From: Haliscomenobacter sp.
GTDB lineage: Bacteria > Bacteroidota > Bacteroidia > Chitinophagales > Saprospiraceae
Direction of reading: 5' to 3'
DNA length: 64,000 bases
Assembly (NCBI GenBank): GCA_016713275.1
Contig: JADJPL010000006.1
Span: forward strand, 310,001-374,000
The notes beneath the pieces are model-generated. The model saw only the letters and a program-made list of their open reading frames with translations, ran no database searches and was not told where the DNA came from. This document shows, one piece after another, positions 6,652 through 16,106 of the stretch. Every line of letters starts with the position of its first letter. Positions within the stretch are counted from its first letter, which is position 1. A program made the translations under genes and the position numbers.

Positions 6652-9600
6652 ATGCATTCGCTTGTTTTACATATTCCTGGGTTTTCATACCAAGACCTGT
6701 TTCGACCGGACAAGCTGGCTTTTCTAACCTCTGTTTTTTACGAAGAGGTCAAAACAATAAACCCGGAATTGTTCCGCCAATTTGAGGATTATAGGAACCA
6801 GAAGGGCGCCGGGATGACCGACGTGGAAAAGTCCGATCTCCTTGTCGCGATGGCGCCCTACCTGAGCGCGTTTATAGAACGGATGTTTGGGGTGGAAACC
6901 GCGTGTAAACCTTTCCGGATCGAAGCGGAGAAAGAACACGTCCTGTTTGCCTTTAAGAAAGACTTTTTCATCCGCCGGGCGCTGAAGAAAATTTCCAGAG
7001 AAGACCTGGATGCCCTTGTTCCCGACCTTTCAACGCTGGACGCCCAAATCAACGCCCTTAAAAAAGGGTTTGAAGGCATTCCTTCCGGCGATCCCGAACT
7101 GGAAATGGCGGCTATGGCGCAAGAACTCGCCGCTCAGGAAAAAGCGGCCAAAGAAGGGCTTTCTGCCGAAGGCAGGCAATACCTCGCGGCTTTTATCCAG
7201 CGCGTGCAGGGCAGTCCAGCGCTAACGGAGGGACTCCCTTCCGGCGAAAGCGACGAGGAGCTGCTGGGCTTTCTGGCCGGCTTGCTTTCCCTTCTGGAGC
7301 GGTGGAGCGTGGCGCACTACTACCGCCAAACGCCCGAAACCCGCGACTGGGTGAGCTTCCGCCTGCCTGGCAAAACAGACTTTGACCGGCTGGTTGAATG
7401 CCATACCGTGGAGACCGATATTCCCAATGTCCTGCGAGGACCTGAGCAACACTACCGCCGCCGCGATGGGTTCGCGCTTACGGATGCGCGTTGCTCCGGA
7501 AGAGAAGCCGGCAGCGAGATCGATTATTGCGTTATCTGCCATGAACGGGATAAGGACTCGTGCTCCAAGGGGTTCAAAGATGCCAACGGGTTTAAAAAAA
7601 ATCCCCTGGGTTACCCTTTGAAAGGGTGCCCGCTGGACCAAAAGATTTCGGAATCCCATTTGCTTAAAAGCCAGGGAGACGCGATCGGCGCTCTGGCCAT
7701 CATCACCCTCGATAACCCCTTTTGCCCGGGTACAGGCCACCGGATTTGCAACGATTGCATGAAAGCTTGCATTTTCCAAAAGCAGGACCCCGTCGACATT
7801 CCACAGGTGGAGACCCGCATTCTGACCGACGTCCTTAACCTGCCCTGGGGCTTTGAAATATACTCCCTCCTCACCCGCTGGAACCCGCTGAATATCCAGC
7901 GCCCCCATGCGCTTCCTTACAACGGGAAAAAGATCCTGGTGGTGGGCATGGGCCCTGCCGGCTATACGCTGGCGCATTATTTGCTCAACGAAGGGTTTGC
8001 TGTGGCCGGCATCGACGGCCTCAAGATTGAACCTCTGGATAAAGCGCTGGTGGGCGACGGCGATACGCCTTTTGAGCCTGTGCACGATTTTTCTTCTCTG
8101 GTGAACCGTCTGGATGAACGCGTGTTGTTGGGTTTTGGCGGCGTTTCGGAGTATGGCATTACCGTGCGCTGGGATAAAAATTTTCTCACGGTTATTTACC
8201 TCAACCTGTTGCGCAGATCCCAATTCCAGTTGTTCGACGGCGTGCGGTTTGGGGGGACCCTGACGGTGGAAGATGCCTGGGACTTTGGGTTTGACCATGT
8301 ATGCCTGGCAACCGGGGCAGGCAAGCCTACGTTTGTCACCATGAAAAACAACCTCATCCGGGGCGTGCGCAAAGCGAGCGATTTCCTGATGGCGCTTCAG
8401 CTTACCGGCGCCGGGAAAAAGGATTCCATGGCCAATTTGCAGGTACAGCTCCCGGCGATTGTTATTGGAGGAGGGCTTACGGCGGTGGACACCGCTACCG
8501 AGTTGATGGCCTATTATCCCGTTCAGGTGAGCAAAATAAAGGCCCGGTACGACGAGTTGGCTAAAACGATGGGCATGGATCTGCTAGACCGCCTCTTCGA
8601 CGAAGAAGAAAAATCCATTCTGCATACTTTTCTCCGGCATGCCGAGGTGATTGCCAACGAACGTGAACGCGCCGCCGAAGCCGGAGAGACCCCCAACTTT
8701 ATTCCCTTTCTCCAGGAATGGGGAGGCGTGCACATCTACTACCGCAAATCGATGCACGATGCTCCCGCCTACAGGCTTAATCACGAGGAGATCATCAAAG
8801 CGTTCGAGGAGGGCATTTTTTTTGTAGAAAAAATGTCCCCCCTGGAAGTCGTTCCCGATGCTTACGGAGCGATCCGCGAAGCGGTTTTTGAAACGATGGA
8901 CCTGGTGGATGGCAAGTGGACATCCGGAGGACAGACCTTCAGGGTACCGGCAAAAACCCTGATTGTTGCGGCGGGCACCGTTCCCAACGTGATGTACGAA
9001 CGCGAAAACCCGGGAACCTTTCATCTTGACTCCTGGGACGAGTACTACAAAAGTCATGTTGCGGACGCCAACGGAACAGGCAGGCTGGTGGAAGCGGCAA
9101 AGAACGAAACCGGCTTTTTCACCTCATACGAGAAAGACGGAAAGTTCGTCACGTTTTACGGCGACAACCACCCCCAATACGCCGGCAACGTGGTCAAAGC
9201 GATGGCTTCCGCTAAATTTGGGTATAAAAAGGTGGTGGAGCTGTTTGGGTTTGGCGAAGTGTATCCCCAGGTTAACGCGGACGAACTGGTTCCTTTCTTC
9301 GACACGCTCGCCGATCAGCTTCGGGCCAAGGTAGTCGGGGTGATCCGCTTGACCCCCACGATTGTAGAATTGGTCCTGTATGCCCCTATGGCGGCTAAAA
9401 AGTTTCGGCCAGGCCAGTTCTACCGGCTTCAGAATTACGAAACCGATGCGCTGGTCGTGGAGGATACCCGGCTTATGGTCGAAGGCCTCGCCCTAACCGG
9501 CGCCTGGGTGGATAAGGAACGCGGCCTGGTAGGAACCGTCCTGCTTGAAGTAGGCGCCAGTTCCCGCATGGTCGCTATGATGAAGCCTGGGCAGCAGGTG

Positions 9601-10293
9601 GTGCTTATGGGACCTACCGGAGAACCTACAGAAATCGAAGAAAACGCTACCGTGCTCCTTCTGGGCGGCGGATTGGGCAACGCTGTGTTGTTTTCTATTG
9701 CCAAAGCGTACAAAGAAAAAGGCGGGAACGTGATCTATTTTGCCGGCTATAAAAAGAAAGCCGATTTCTACAAACGGGAAGAGATCGAAGCCCATACCGA
9801 CGTGGTGGTGTACAGCGTGGATGCTGGCGACCCCATCGAAGCCATCCGGCCTCAGGACAAATCGTTCACCGGCAACATCATCCAGGCCATGATCGCTTAT
9901 GCCGAAGGGGAACTCGGCGAAACCCCCATCCGGCTCGATGCAGCGACAAGGCTTATCGCCATCGGTTCCGACCGCATGATGAACGCTGTTGCCCGGCAAC
10001 GGCACTTGGCACTCAAACCCTACCTGCATCCAAATCATGTTGGGGTGGCTTCTATCAACTCCCCCATGCAGTGCATGATGAAGGCGGTATGCGCTCAATG
10101 CCTGCAACGGCACGTAGACCCAGATACCGGAAAAGAATCGTTCGTATTCAGTTGTGTTAATCAGGATCAAGTCATGGACCACGTCGACTTCTCCAATCTG
10201 AACCAACGGCTGAAGCAAAACAGCGTTGCAGAAAAACTGGCCGATCAGTGGCTAACCTACCTGATCGAAAAATACCGGCTGGAATGGGTATAA
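6652..10293 (+). CDS. Fused NfnL/GltD-like and NfnS/PyrK-like flavin iron-sulfur oxidoreductase
   Basis: This 1213-residue protein joins several redox modules. Residues 1-280 form a helical region I do not recognise. Residues 293-373 hold cysteine groups of the GltD/NfnL type (CHERDKDSC, GCPLDQ, then NPFCPGTGHRICNDCMKAC) that suit two [4Fe-4S] clusters. Residues 428-880 form a two-dinucleotide-fold oxidoreductase (VVGMGPAGY near 430, VIGGGLTAVDTA near 603). Residues 890-1213 form a ferredoxin-NADP-reductase-like domain (GGGLGNAV near 1004) with PyrK-type [2Fe-2S] cysteines 1141, 1147, 1150 and 1168. The combination equals NfnL plus NfnS in one chain, so electron transfer between NAD(P)H and ferredoxin, possibly bifurcating, is inferred. 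I start it at ATG 6652 because earlier residues look non-conserved. It is divergent from paaE. Confidence 0.72.
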   Translation: MHSLVLHIPGFSYQDLFRPDKLAFLTSVFYEEVKTINPELFRQFEDYRNQKGAGMTDVEKSDLLVAMAPYLSAFIERMFGVETACKPFRIEAEKEHVLFAFKKDFFIRRALKKISREDLDALVPDLSTLDAQINALKKGFEGIPSGDPELEMAAMAQELAAQEKAAKEGLSAEGRQYLAAFIQRVQGSPALTEGLPSGESDEELLGFLAGLLSLLERWSVAHYYRQTPETRDWVSFRLPGKTDFDRLVECHTVETDIPNVLRGPEQHYRRRDGFALTDARCSGREAGSEIDYCVICHERDKDSCSKGFKDANGFKKNPLGYPLKGCPLDQKISESHLLKSQGDAIGALAIITLDNPFCPGTGHRICNDCMKACIFQKQDPVDIPQVETRILTDVLNLPWGFEIYSLLTRWNPLNIQRPHALPYNGKKILVVGMGPAGYTLAHYLLNEGFAVAGIDGLKIEPLDKALVGDGDTPFEPVHDFSSLVNRLDERVLLGFGGVSEYGITVRWDKNFLTVIYLNLLRRSQFQLFDGVRFGGTLTVEDAWDFGFDHVCLATGAGKPTFVTMKNNLIRGVRKASDFLMALQLTGAGKKDSMANLQVQLPAIVIGGGLTAVDTATELMAYYPVQVSKIKARYDELAKTMGMDLLDRLFDEEEKSILHTFLRHAEVIANERERAAEAGETPNFIPFLQEWGGVHIYYRKSMHDAPAYRLNHEEIIKAFEEGIFFVEKMSPLEVVPDAYGAIREAVFETMDLVDGKWTSGGQTFRVPAKTLIVAAGTVPNVMYERENPGTFHLDSWDEYYKSHVADANGTGRLVEAAKNETGFFTSYEKDGKFVTFYGDNHPQYAGNVVKAMASAKFGYKKVVELFGFGEVYPQVNADELVPFFDTLADQLRAKVVGVIRLTPTIVELVLYAPMAAKKFRPGQFYRLQNYETDALVVEDTRLMVEGLALTGAWVDKERGLVGTVLLEVGASSRMVAMMKPGQQVVLMGPTGEPTEIEENATVLLLGGGLGNAVLFSIAKAYKEKGGNVIYFAGYKKKADFYKREEIEAHTDVVVYSVDAGDPIEAIRPQDKSFTGNIIQAMIAYAEGELGETPIRLDAATRLIAIGSDRMMNAVARQRHLALKPYLHPNHVGVASINSPMQCMMKAVCAQCLQRHVDPDTGKESFVFSCVNQDQVMDHVDFSNLNQRLKQNSVAEKLADQWLTYLIEKYRLEWV

Positions 10294-10297
10294 CAGC

Positions 10298-10335
10298 AAA
10301 AGCGCTGGAAGAACAGGTATTCTTCCAGCGCTTTT
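10298..10335. terminator. Bidirectional intrinsic terminator
   Basis: A perfect 16-bp stem (AAAAGCGCTGGAAGAA and its complement) with a 6-base loop, flanked by A and T runs. It lies between the oxidoreductase gene and the convergent rpsT gene and can stop transcription from both sides. Confidence 0.9.
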
Positions 10336-10337
10336 GT

Positions 10338-10378
10338 CCCTACGTCTAACCTCTAACCTCGAATGTCTAACGTCTAAT
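10338..10378. repeat. Degenerate CTAAC-type repeat tract
   Basis: Repeated CGTCTAACCT / CTCTAACCT / CGTCTAA words precede the stop codon of rpsT. They resemble the ACGTCTAAC and CCACTAACC tracts at 13150-13280 and 47244-47291. Confidence 0.5.
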
Positions 10379-10628
10379 TCAGCTCATTGACGTGCTTCAT
10401 CAGGCTGCTTTTGAGGTTGGAAGCTTTATTCGGATGCCAGGTATTGCTTTTTGCCAGCTTGTCGATCATGCTGACTAATTTGGGCAATAGCTGTTCGGCC
10501 TCTGTTTTATCCGTCAGAGCGCGAAATTTCTGGATGGTCGTACGCGCCGTTTTCTTGTAATAGCGGTTGGCAATACGGCGCTTGGCAGTTTGGCGAATGC
10601 GTTTTTCAGCTGATTTATGGTTTGCCAT
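10374..10628 (-). CDS. rpsT: 30S ribosomal protein S20
   Basis: The 84-residue basic protein binds 16S rRNA. It starts MANHKSAEKRIRQTAKRR and continues with YYKKTARTTIQKF and a C-terminal LKSSLMKHV, all typical of bacterial S20. Its own promoter (TAnnTTTG at 10666-10673) and terminator suggest a single-gene unit. Confidence 0.97.
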   Translation of the reverse strand: MANHKSAEKRIRQTAKRRIANRYYKKTARTTIQKFRALTDKTEAEQLLPKLVSMIDKLAKSNTWHPNKASNLKSSLMKHVNELN

Positions 10629-10665
10629 AATGGTACATTATCTCCGTTAACAAACAATTGGAGCG

Positions 10666-10696
10666 CAAAAATAAGGATCTCTGCGATAAAAGGAAA
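10666..10696 (-). promoter_or_regulatory. Putative rpsT promoter
   Basis: On the minus strand, TTTC at 10693-10696 (one mismatch to TTTG) is followed after 19 bases by a perfect TATTTTTG at 10666-10673. The geometry is that of Bacteroidota housekeeping promoters. Confidence 0.55.
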
Positions 10697-10716
10697 GAGT
10701 ATCTGAAAAAAATCTT

Positions 10717-12274
10717 TTATTTCCCTGCGAACTGTTGCCTGCAGGTGAACCGCTGGGCAACCACAGCAGCAAGGGGCAGGTCCTGAATTTTGGCATCGAC
10801 CCAGGCGGGGAGGTCGAGGAAAATGAAGGCCCGCTGTTCGTAGGGGTCATTGCGGTACTCGGCCAACTGGGCGCCAAACCCTTCAAAGAGCGCCAGCCGG
10901 GCGGAGGGAGGAGCGCTTAACAGGGCTCGGAAAAACAGGATCGCCTCTTTTTGTAGCTTGCTGGATTCCTTCATCTGGCTGATGAACCGGGCCGTGTTCT
11001 GGATCCGGTAATCCAACATGTCAAAATTTTCCAGGTCGTAATGGGCCATAATAAACAAAAGCTGGGTGTAGGCCTGGAGGTCTTCCCGCAAGGATTTTCC
11101 CGGTGCATTCAGGATTTTGTTGAGGTAGTCAATGGCGCTTCCCGGCTGCCCCGCGCCCATGTACATCCAGGCTATTTTGTAATACAGAATCAGCACCTTA
11201 TGGGGATCGAGCCGGCCTTCATAAATTTTTAACCTCCGCAGCGTCCGGGGAATTAGTTTAAGTCCCTCCTGGAAACTCCCTTCCAGAAAATGCAGGTTAT
11301 ACCTTCCCTGGTGCACGGCGAGAAACGACAGGATCTTGGAGTTGTAGTTCAGGCGGGCATACTGCCCGCTGCGGAACGTTTCCAACCGGGTTAAGGTGTC
11401 CCGGAATACCTCATAATCCCGGAGCGAAAAGGAAGATACGAGCAGGTGGTTCAGCCCGATGAGGTACATATCCACGTCGGGGTCAATCATCCGCGCATCC
11501 CGGTCGTAAAGACGAACCCATTGCTGCGCAAACTCCAGGCAGCGGGCGTATTCTCCCAAAAGGTAGTGCTGCCAGTAATACACCTGGCATAGGTACACTT
11601 CTTCAAAAAAAGTAGGCTTGCTCTGACGAATCGATGGGAAGTGGTCCTGAAAAAAACGTTCCGCAGCCTGCCGGTCTCCGGCGGACTTGACGTGGCCGAA
11701 GTTGATAAACCGCCGCTGGAGGATCAGCTTGAAGTTGGACAGTTCGACAATCGTCGCATTGATTTGGCTCCGTTTTGGGCTTCCTCGGTAAGTCCTTCCA
11801 TGCGTTCCGTAGTACTGCGGGTAATATGCCGCGATTCGATCCGTTTTTCAAACTCGACGATCTCCAGGTGCAAAAGATCGTGGTTCATAGATATGGCCAG
11901 GGTTTTGGCTTTGCTCAGCAACTTCAAGGCCTGCAGGTAAAGCCCTTTTCCGTACAATATATCGGCATAGTCCATCCACTCCCTCACCTGGATCTCCTCC
12001 CGTTTTCCCATCTCCAGCAACCGCAAACTGGTCAGGATATGCTGATATAGGTGCCGTTTCAGATTGGAGAACTGGCTTTTGCTGGCGCCTTTCATTTTGC
12101 GCAGGAGCGCTTCCTCGTGGAATTCCTTTTGCTTTTCCAGCAGATCGAACAACTGCATAAATTTGGCATCGCTTTCTCCCTGTATCCGGCGGGCGTATAG
12201 CCGGAAATTCCGCTTCTCCGCTTTGGTCAGCGATTGTACCAATCCAAAAGTTGATCTCCATGCGAAATGGGCAT
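10717..12274 (-). pseudogene. Conserved Bacteroidota helical-repeat protein of unknown function, two single-base shifts
   Basis: Three reading-frame pieces join into one 519-residue protein if one base is restored at each of two homopolymers. Piece 1 is MPISHGDQLL from ATG 12274. One missing base in the A4 run at 12246-12249 leads to FGLVQSLTKAEKRNFRLYAR. One missing base in the T3 run at 11763-11765 leads from TEEAQNGAK to INATIVELSNF. The rest runs unbroken to the stop at 10717. The SLTKAEKRNFRLY opening and the long helical, TPR-like remainder match a family I know from Bacteroidota genomes but cannot name. Function is unknown. Both breaks look like sequencing errors, so the gene is probably intact in the organism. 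Confidence 0.75.
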
Positions 12275-12326
12275 CCGTTGGGCTGTTAGTTCCTGGCTGC
12301 GTGGCCTTAAAAGAACAAAGATAAGA

Positions 12327-12432
12327 AAAAGACGGGAGACGGGAGACGGGGGACGGGGTTGACGGGACGGGGACGGGGACGGTTGACGGGGACGGGGTTG
12401 GGGTGGTGGTTGAGTGGTTAAGGGGTTGAGCA
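12327..12432. repeat. G-rich 6/7-base repeat tract (GACGGGR)n
   Basis: Units of GACGGGA, GACGGGG and GGACGG follow one another, with a GTGGTTGAGTGG part at the end. The tract lies about 50 bases upstream of the start of the helical-repeat gene and so again in the leader region of a minus-strand gene. Confidence 0.75.
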
Positions 12433-12507
12433 AGGGAGAGGGCGCCAGGGGAGGCCATATGCAATAGGTTTGAGATGGCTTATAGTAAACCCGGAGGAGC
12501 GGCCGGA

Positions 12508-13002
12508 CTATGGCCTGCTGTTGAGGGAGCTCAGAAGGTTTTTGTGCTCTTGCATGAGGGATTGGGCCGTGTTGAAAAGTTCTTCGAAGTGGACGGCGAT
12601 CACCTGGAGGTCGTTGAGCGAGGCGTCCTCGATATTTTTCATTTTAAAATGGCAGCAGATCCGAAGTCCTTCCATGACGGATTGGAGTTCGTTGGCCCGG
12701 TGGAGGGCGTTTTGAAGGGCTTCCAGTTCTGCCGGGGAGGGGGAACCCGGAAGATGCCCGTCGGCGGATTGGCTGAGGTCTTTCTGGGTAAGGTCAATCA
12801 GGGATACCCGGAAAAGGGCGGCCATTTTGAGCAGGTTGCAAATCTTGGGCTCTGCAGTACCGTTTTCGTAGGAGGCGATATTGCCGCGGTTCAGGCCAAT
12901 GCGGGCGCCCAACTCCTCCTGGCTCCAGCCAAAGCTCTTGCGGAGGAAGCGGATGTTGCTGTTCAGATAGATCTGCCCGAAATTATCCGGCGTTTCGTTC
13001 AT
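12508..13002 (-). CDS. XRE-family helix-turn-helix protein
   Basis: With the start at ATG 13002 the protein has 164 residues (the frame stays open to 13107, with another ATG at 13047). A Cro/C1-type helix-turn-helix lies near the N-terminus: RFLRKSFGWSQEELGARIGL followed by NRGNIASYENGTAEP. The C-terminal half is helical, with NALHRANELQSV, and may dimerise or bind a ligand. It is a solitary gene between the helical-repeat protein and the ECF sigma factor. No toxin partner is adjacent, so it is probably a chromosomal regulator. Targets are unknown. Confidence 0.75.
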   Translation of the reverse strand: MNETPDNFGQIYLNSNIRFLRKSFGWSQEELGARIGLNRGNIASYENGTAEPKICNLLKMAALFRVSLIDLTQKDLSQSADGHLPGSPSPAELEALQNALHRANELQSVMEGLRICCHFKMKNIEDASLNDLQVIAVHFEELFNTAQSLMQEHKNLLSSLNSRP

Positions 13003-13149
13003 AAACGGACTGCTTGGTTGATTTTCCTTTCTCTTTATACTTTCCATGACAAACGGCAAAAGCCGGAAAAAGATGAATTTTTCGAAAATTTTCTTCCGCC
13101 GCCACACAACGGATTGGGTTCCGATAACCGTCTTTTTAATGAGACGTTG

Positions 13150-13280
13150 GCTGTTAGCTGTTAGACGTTAGAACTTAGAGCAGGGGGCTGTTTCTTAAAT
13201 TAGGCGCCGCCGTTTGAACCAACTACCAACCACTAACCACTAACCACTAACCACTAACCACTAACCACTAACGTCTAACT
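13150..13280. repeat. CTAAC-type repeats with flanking imperfect inverted repeats
   Basis: GTTAGACGTTAG words at 13150-13175 are followed by about eight CACTAAC heptamers at 13219-13276. The sequences CTGTTTCTTAA (13188-13198) and TTAAGAATACA (13290-13300) are near-complementary and flank the heptamer block. GGGGGCTGTTTC at 13183 resembles the ends of the dispersed elements listed below. The whole fills the gap upstream of the sigma factor gene. Confidence 0.7.
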
Positions 13281-13418
13281 TAAGAATACACCTAAAGGGC
13301 CGCTTGGTTCAGTTTTGTTAAAAAAATTAACATAGCAGGAGTTAGCGGGGAAAACCTGCGGGTTAAGTGTCTGGAAGGCTACCTTTTAATCCGAATTCAG
13401 TCTAAATAGAAAAATCTA

Positions 13419-13450
13419 TTTGCATTTGTGTGGGGGTAAAAGTAAATTTG
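13419..13450 (+). promoter_or_regulatory. Promoter of the ECF sigma factor gene
   Basis: TTTG at 13419-13422, then 20 bases, then TAAATTTG at 13443-13450: a perfect match to the Bacteroidota primary-sigma promoter (TTTG / TAnnTTTG), 43 bases before the start codon. Confidence 0.7.
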
Positions 13451-13492
13451 TAAATAATTATTACAAGCGTCCCTGAAAAAATCACCGACGAA

Positions 13493-14017
13493 ATGATCTA
13501 CGAAATCCAAAATCAGATTCAGGAGCAGCTCGACCGGATCAGCGCTTCCCTGAGGGCTTTTTCCCTAAAGCTTACAGGGAATAACGTGGATGCAGAGGAT
13601 CTTTATCAGGATACTGCCTACCGGATCATCACCAATGCAGAGAAATACAATCCCGGCACCAATTTCAAGGCTTGGGCAGTGACCATCATGCGCAATATTT
13701 TCATCAACAACTACCGGAAAAAATTGCGCCGCAACCTGATCATCGATCAGACCCCCAACAACTATTACCTCGACTCCGGAACCGAAATGATCCCCAACGA
13801 CGGAGAAACCACGGTGGAGTTTACGGAACTGATGGGGATGGTGGATACCTTGCCGGAAGATTTCCGCAAACCCTTCATGATGGCCTACGAAGGGTTTAAG
13901 TACGAAGAAATTGCCGAAGAGCTGGGCTCTCCGCTTGGAACCATCAAGAGCCGCATTTTCTTTGCCCGCAAGAAACTCCAGAAATTGTACGATGAGTTCT
14001 ATCTGGAAAGGGCTTAA
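13493..14017 (+). CDS. RNA polymerase sigma-70 factor, ECF type
   Basis: The 174-residue protein has region 2 (AEDLYQDTAYRII through FKAWAVTIMRNIFINNYRK) and region 4 (LPEDFRKPFMMAYEGFKYEE, then LGSPLGTIKSRIFFARKKLQ) in the order expected for extracytoplasmic-function sigma factors. No anti-sigma factor gene is adjacent. The promoter in front is of the housekeeping type and its own terminator follows, so it is a single-gene unit. Bacteroidota genomes often have orphan ECF factors of this type in stress response. The target regulon cannot be read here. Confidence 0.93.
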   Translation: MIYEIQNQIQEQLDRISASLRAFSLKLTGNNVDAEDLYQDTAYRIITNAEKYNPGTNFKAWAVTIMRNIFINNYRKKLRRNLIIDQTPNNYYLDSGTEMIPNDGETTVEFTELMGMVDTLPEDFRKPFMMAYEGFKYEEIAEELGSPLGTIKSRIFFARKKLQKLYDEFYLERA

Positions 14018-14036
14018 TCTCCGGCTGCATGGGCAG

Positions 14037-14072
14037 AAAAAGGCGGGTATAACACAAATACCCGCCTTTTTT
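14037..14072. terminator. Intrinsic terminator after the sigma factor gene
   Basis: AAAAGGCGGGTAT and its complement form a 13-bp stem around AACACAA, followed by a T run. Confidence 0.92.
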
Positions 14073-14161
14073 CGTTTTATCCCCAACCAATCCATGTAAA
14101 TTTGCCTACATTGGAATAGGTCAAGCGACCGTTCTGCTCGTTAACTTTAAACGGATCATCG

Positions 14162-16084
14162 ATGGGAAAGATTTGCATTCAAAGCGATAAAGGGGAATTG
14201 CGCCTGCGCAAAAGCAAGCGGCTCGTCGGCTTGCGCATGAACCCCTCCTCCAGAAGCCTGGTTGCTCCGGACTATGTCCAGCAGGAAATCCATCCCAATA
14301 TGAGCGGATTTCAGCTGGTCGAGTTGGAAACCGGGGAAGGAACCATAGAGGATAAACTGGATCAAGTCCGCCAAAACGAGGAGGTGGAGGTGGGTACGCA
14401 TGTGTATTTTCCCGAAGGGAGTGAACGCCCCCTGATACCTACGGGGGAGTTGTTCCTAACGTTCGAACCCGGCGTCAGCGAAGAAGAGCAGCAGATTGTG
14501 ATCGACGAGTTTCAACTCGAATTGGTGGAACGGCGGTCGGAGGACCAAATCGTGGTCAAAGTAACCGCCCGCAGCAAAAACCCCATCCGGGTAGCCCAGT
14601 TGGCGCAGGAATCCTGCCTCGTGAAACTGGCCCAGCCGGATTTTGATACGTTGCTGGACGACTACGATTTCAACCTGCCAGCAGATCAGCTTCTGGCGCA
14701 TCAATGGTACCTGCAGAACAACGGGTTCGTTCCGGATGCGCAGGCCCGCCTTGCCCGCGGCGCCGACGCCAAAGTGGTTGCCGCATGGAAACGCCTGGGG
14801 TCCCTGGGCGCGAATACCGTCACAGTCGCTTTGATAGACAATGGTTTTGATCTGTCGCACCCCGATCTGCAGGGGAAGGTATTCAGGCCGTTTGATTTAT
14901 GGAGCAATTCGCCTTCCCTGAACCAGGGCGATCCCCGCTATACCCACGGAACGCCTTGCGCCAGTATTGCCATCGCGTCTTCCAATGGCAAAGGCATGGT
15001 GGGGGTTGCCCCCAACGCACGGTTTATGCCCGTGAGCGGCACGTCCTTCTCCAGCCGCGTCACCGAACAAATGTTTGCTTATTGCGTCGCCAATGGCGCG
15101 GATATCATTTCCTGTAGCTGGGGAACCACCGATCCTTCCTATCGCCTCGATTCAATTAAAGAACAGGCGATTGCCCGGGCAGTGCGCGAGGGAAGAGGGG
15201 GCAAAGGATGCGTTGTGCTCTATGCGGTGGGCAACGATTCCAAGAACTACGTGAATTTTTATGCCGCCCATCCGGATGTGATCGCAGTGGGAGCCTCTAC
15301 CAGCGAAGACCGCTTTGCGTCCTACTCCAACCAGGGGATGGAGGTCACTATTTGCGCCCCATCCAATGGGGAATGGCCTCTGCTGGCGGCGCGGGCAGCC
15401 TGGGATGGCGGGAACCCAAACGAGCAGGGGGAATACCGGTACTGGGTCGACGGCCGTTCCAGAGGCGCCAATTACAAGCATTTTGGAGGCACCTCGGGGG
15501 CTACCCCCCTGGTAGCCGGCATCTGCGCCCTGATGCTTTCGGCGAACCCCAATCTCAGTGCCCGGGAAGTCAAAGAAATCCTTATTCAAACCGCAGATAA
15601 GATCGGTTCGCCTTCCGAATACATCGCCGGACATTCCCGAAAATATGGCTACGGAAGGGTCAACGCCGAACGCGCCGTAGCCGAAGCGCTTCGCCGGAAG
15701 TCCACAGGCGCCGGACTGCCTTCTACTCCGTCTACGCCAACGTCGCCGGTTTCCACGCCGGCCGGTTCGGGAAATGCCGGGGCAGGCGGAACGGCTTCTC
15801 CGTCCGGAAACCTCTTCGAAGTCAATCTCCAACAGGTACCCAAAACAGGTTGGGGCGTTCAGGTTGGGGCGTTTTCCAGCTACGACAGCGTGCTCTCCCT
15901 GGTGAACCAGTACAAAAGCAAGTTTGGACAGCCCGTATTCGTCCACGTGTCAACCGCAAATGGGAAATCCCTGTATAAAATCATCGTGGGCTCTTTCCCC
16001 ACTACCCAGCAGGCAGCCGCTTTTCAGGCGCAAATGCAGCGCAACGGGGTAAGCGGATTTGTTAAGAACTTTGCCGACTTATAA
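14162..16084 (+). CDS. Subtilisin-like (S8) serine protease with C-terminal SPOR domain
   Basis: This 640-residue protein has an N-terminal region of about 190 residues, a peptidase S8 domain with the full triad (Asp226 in ALIDNGFD, His262 in YTHGTPCA, Ser445 in GGTSGATPLVAG), a Ser/Thr/Pro/Gly linker at about 515-555, and a SPOR domain at about 562-640 (GWGVQVGAFSSYDSV ... YKIIVGSFPTTQQA). SPOR domains bind peptidoglycan strands bare of stem peptides. I see no signal peptide at the ATG at 14162 and no earlier start, which is odd for a peptidoglycan-binding protease. The fusion suggests action at the septum or wall. That is inference. It follows the sigma factor but has its own leader. Confidence 0.88.
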   Translation: MGKICIQSDKGELRLRKSKRLVGLRMNPSSRSLVAPDYVQQEIHPNMSGFQLVELETGEGTIEDKLDQVRQNEEVEVGTHVYFPEGSERPLIPTGELFLTFEPGVSEEEQQIVIDEFQLELVERRSEDQIVVKVTARSKNPIRVAQLAQESCLVKLAQPDFDTLLDDYDFNLPADQLLAHQWYLQNNGFVPDAQARLARGADAKVVAAWKRLGSLGANTVTVALIDNGFDLSHPDLQGKVFRPFDLWSNSPSLNQGDPRYTHGTPCASIAIASSNGKGMVGVAPNARFMPVSGTSFSSRVTEQMFAYCVANGADIISCSWGTTDPSYRLDSIKEQAIARAVREGRGGKGCVVLYAVGNDSKNYVNFYAAHPDVIAVGASTSEDRFASYSNQGMEVTICAPSNGEWPLLAARAAWDGGNPNEQGEYRYWVDGRSRGANYKHFGGTSGATPLVAGICALMLSANPNLSAREVKEILIQTADKIGSPSEYIAGHSRKYGYGRVNAERAVAEALRRKSTGAGLPSTPSTPTSPVSTPAGSGNAGAGGTASPSGNLFEVNLQQVPKTGWGVQVGAFSSYDSVLSLVNQYKSKFGQPVFVHVSTANGKSLYKIIVGSFPTTQQAAAFQAQMQRNGVSGFVKNFADL

Positions 16085-16106
16085 GCATCAGGTACCGGAA
16101 ACGCGC

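Noticed and set aside
7222..8298. 358-residue open frame on the minus strand
   Set aside because: Antisense to the fused oxidoreductase; no motif recognised.
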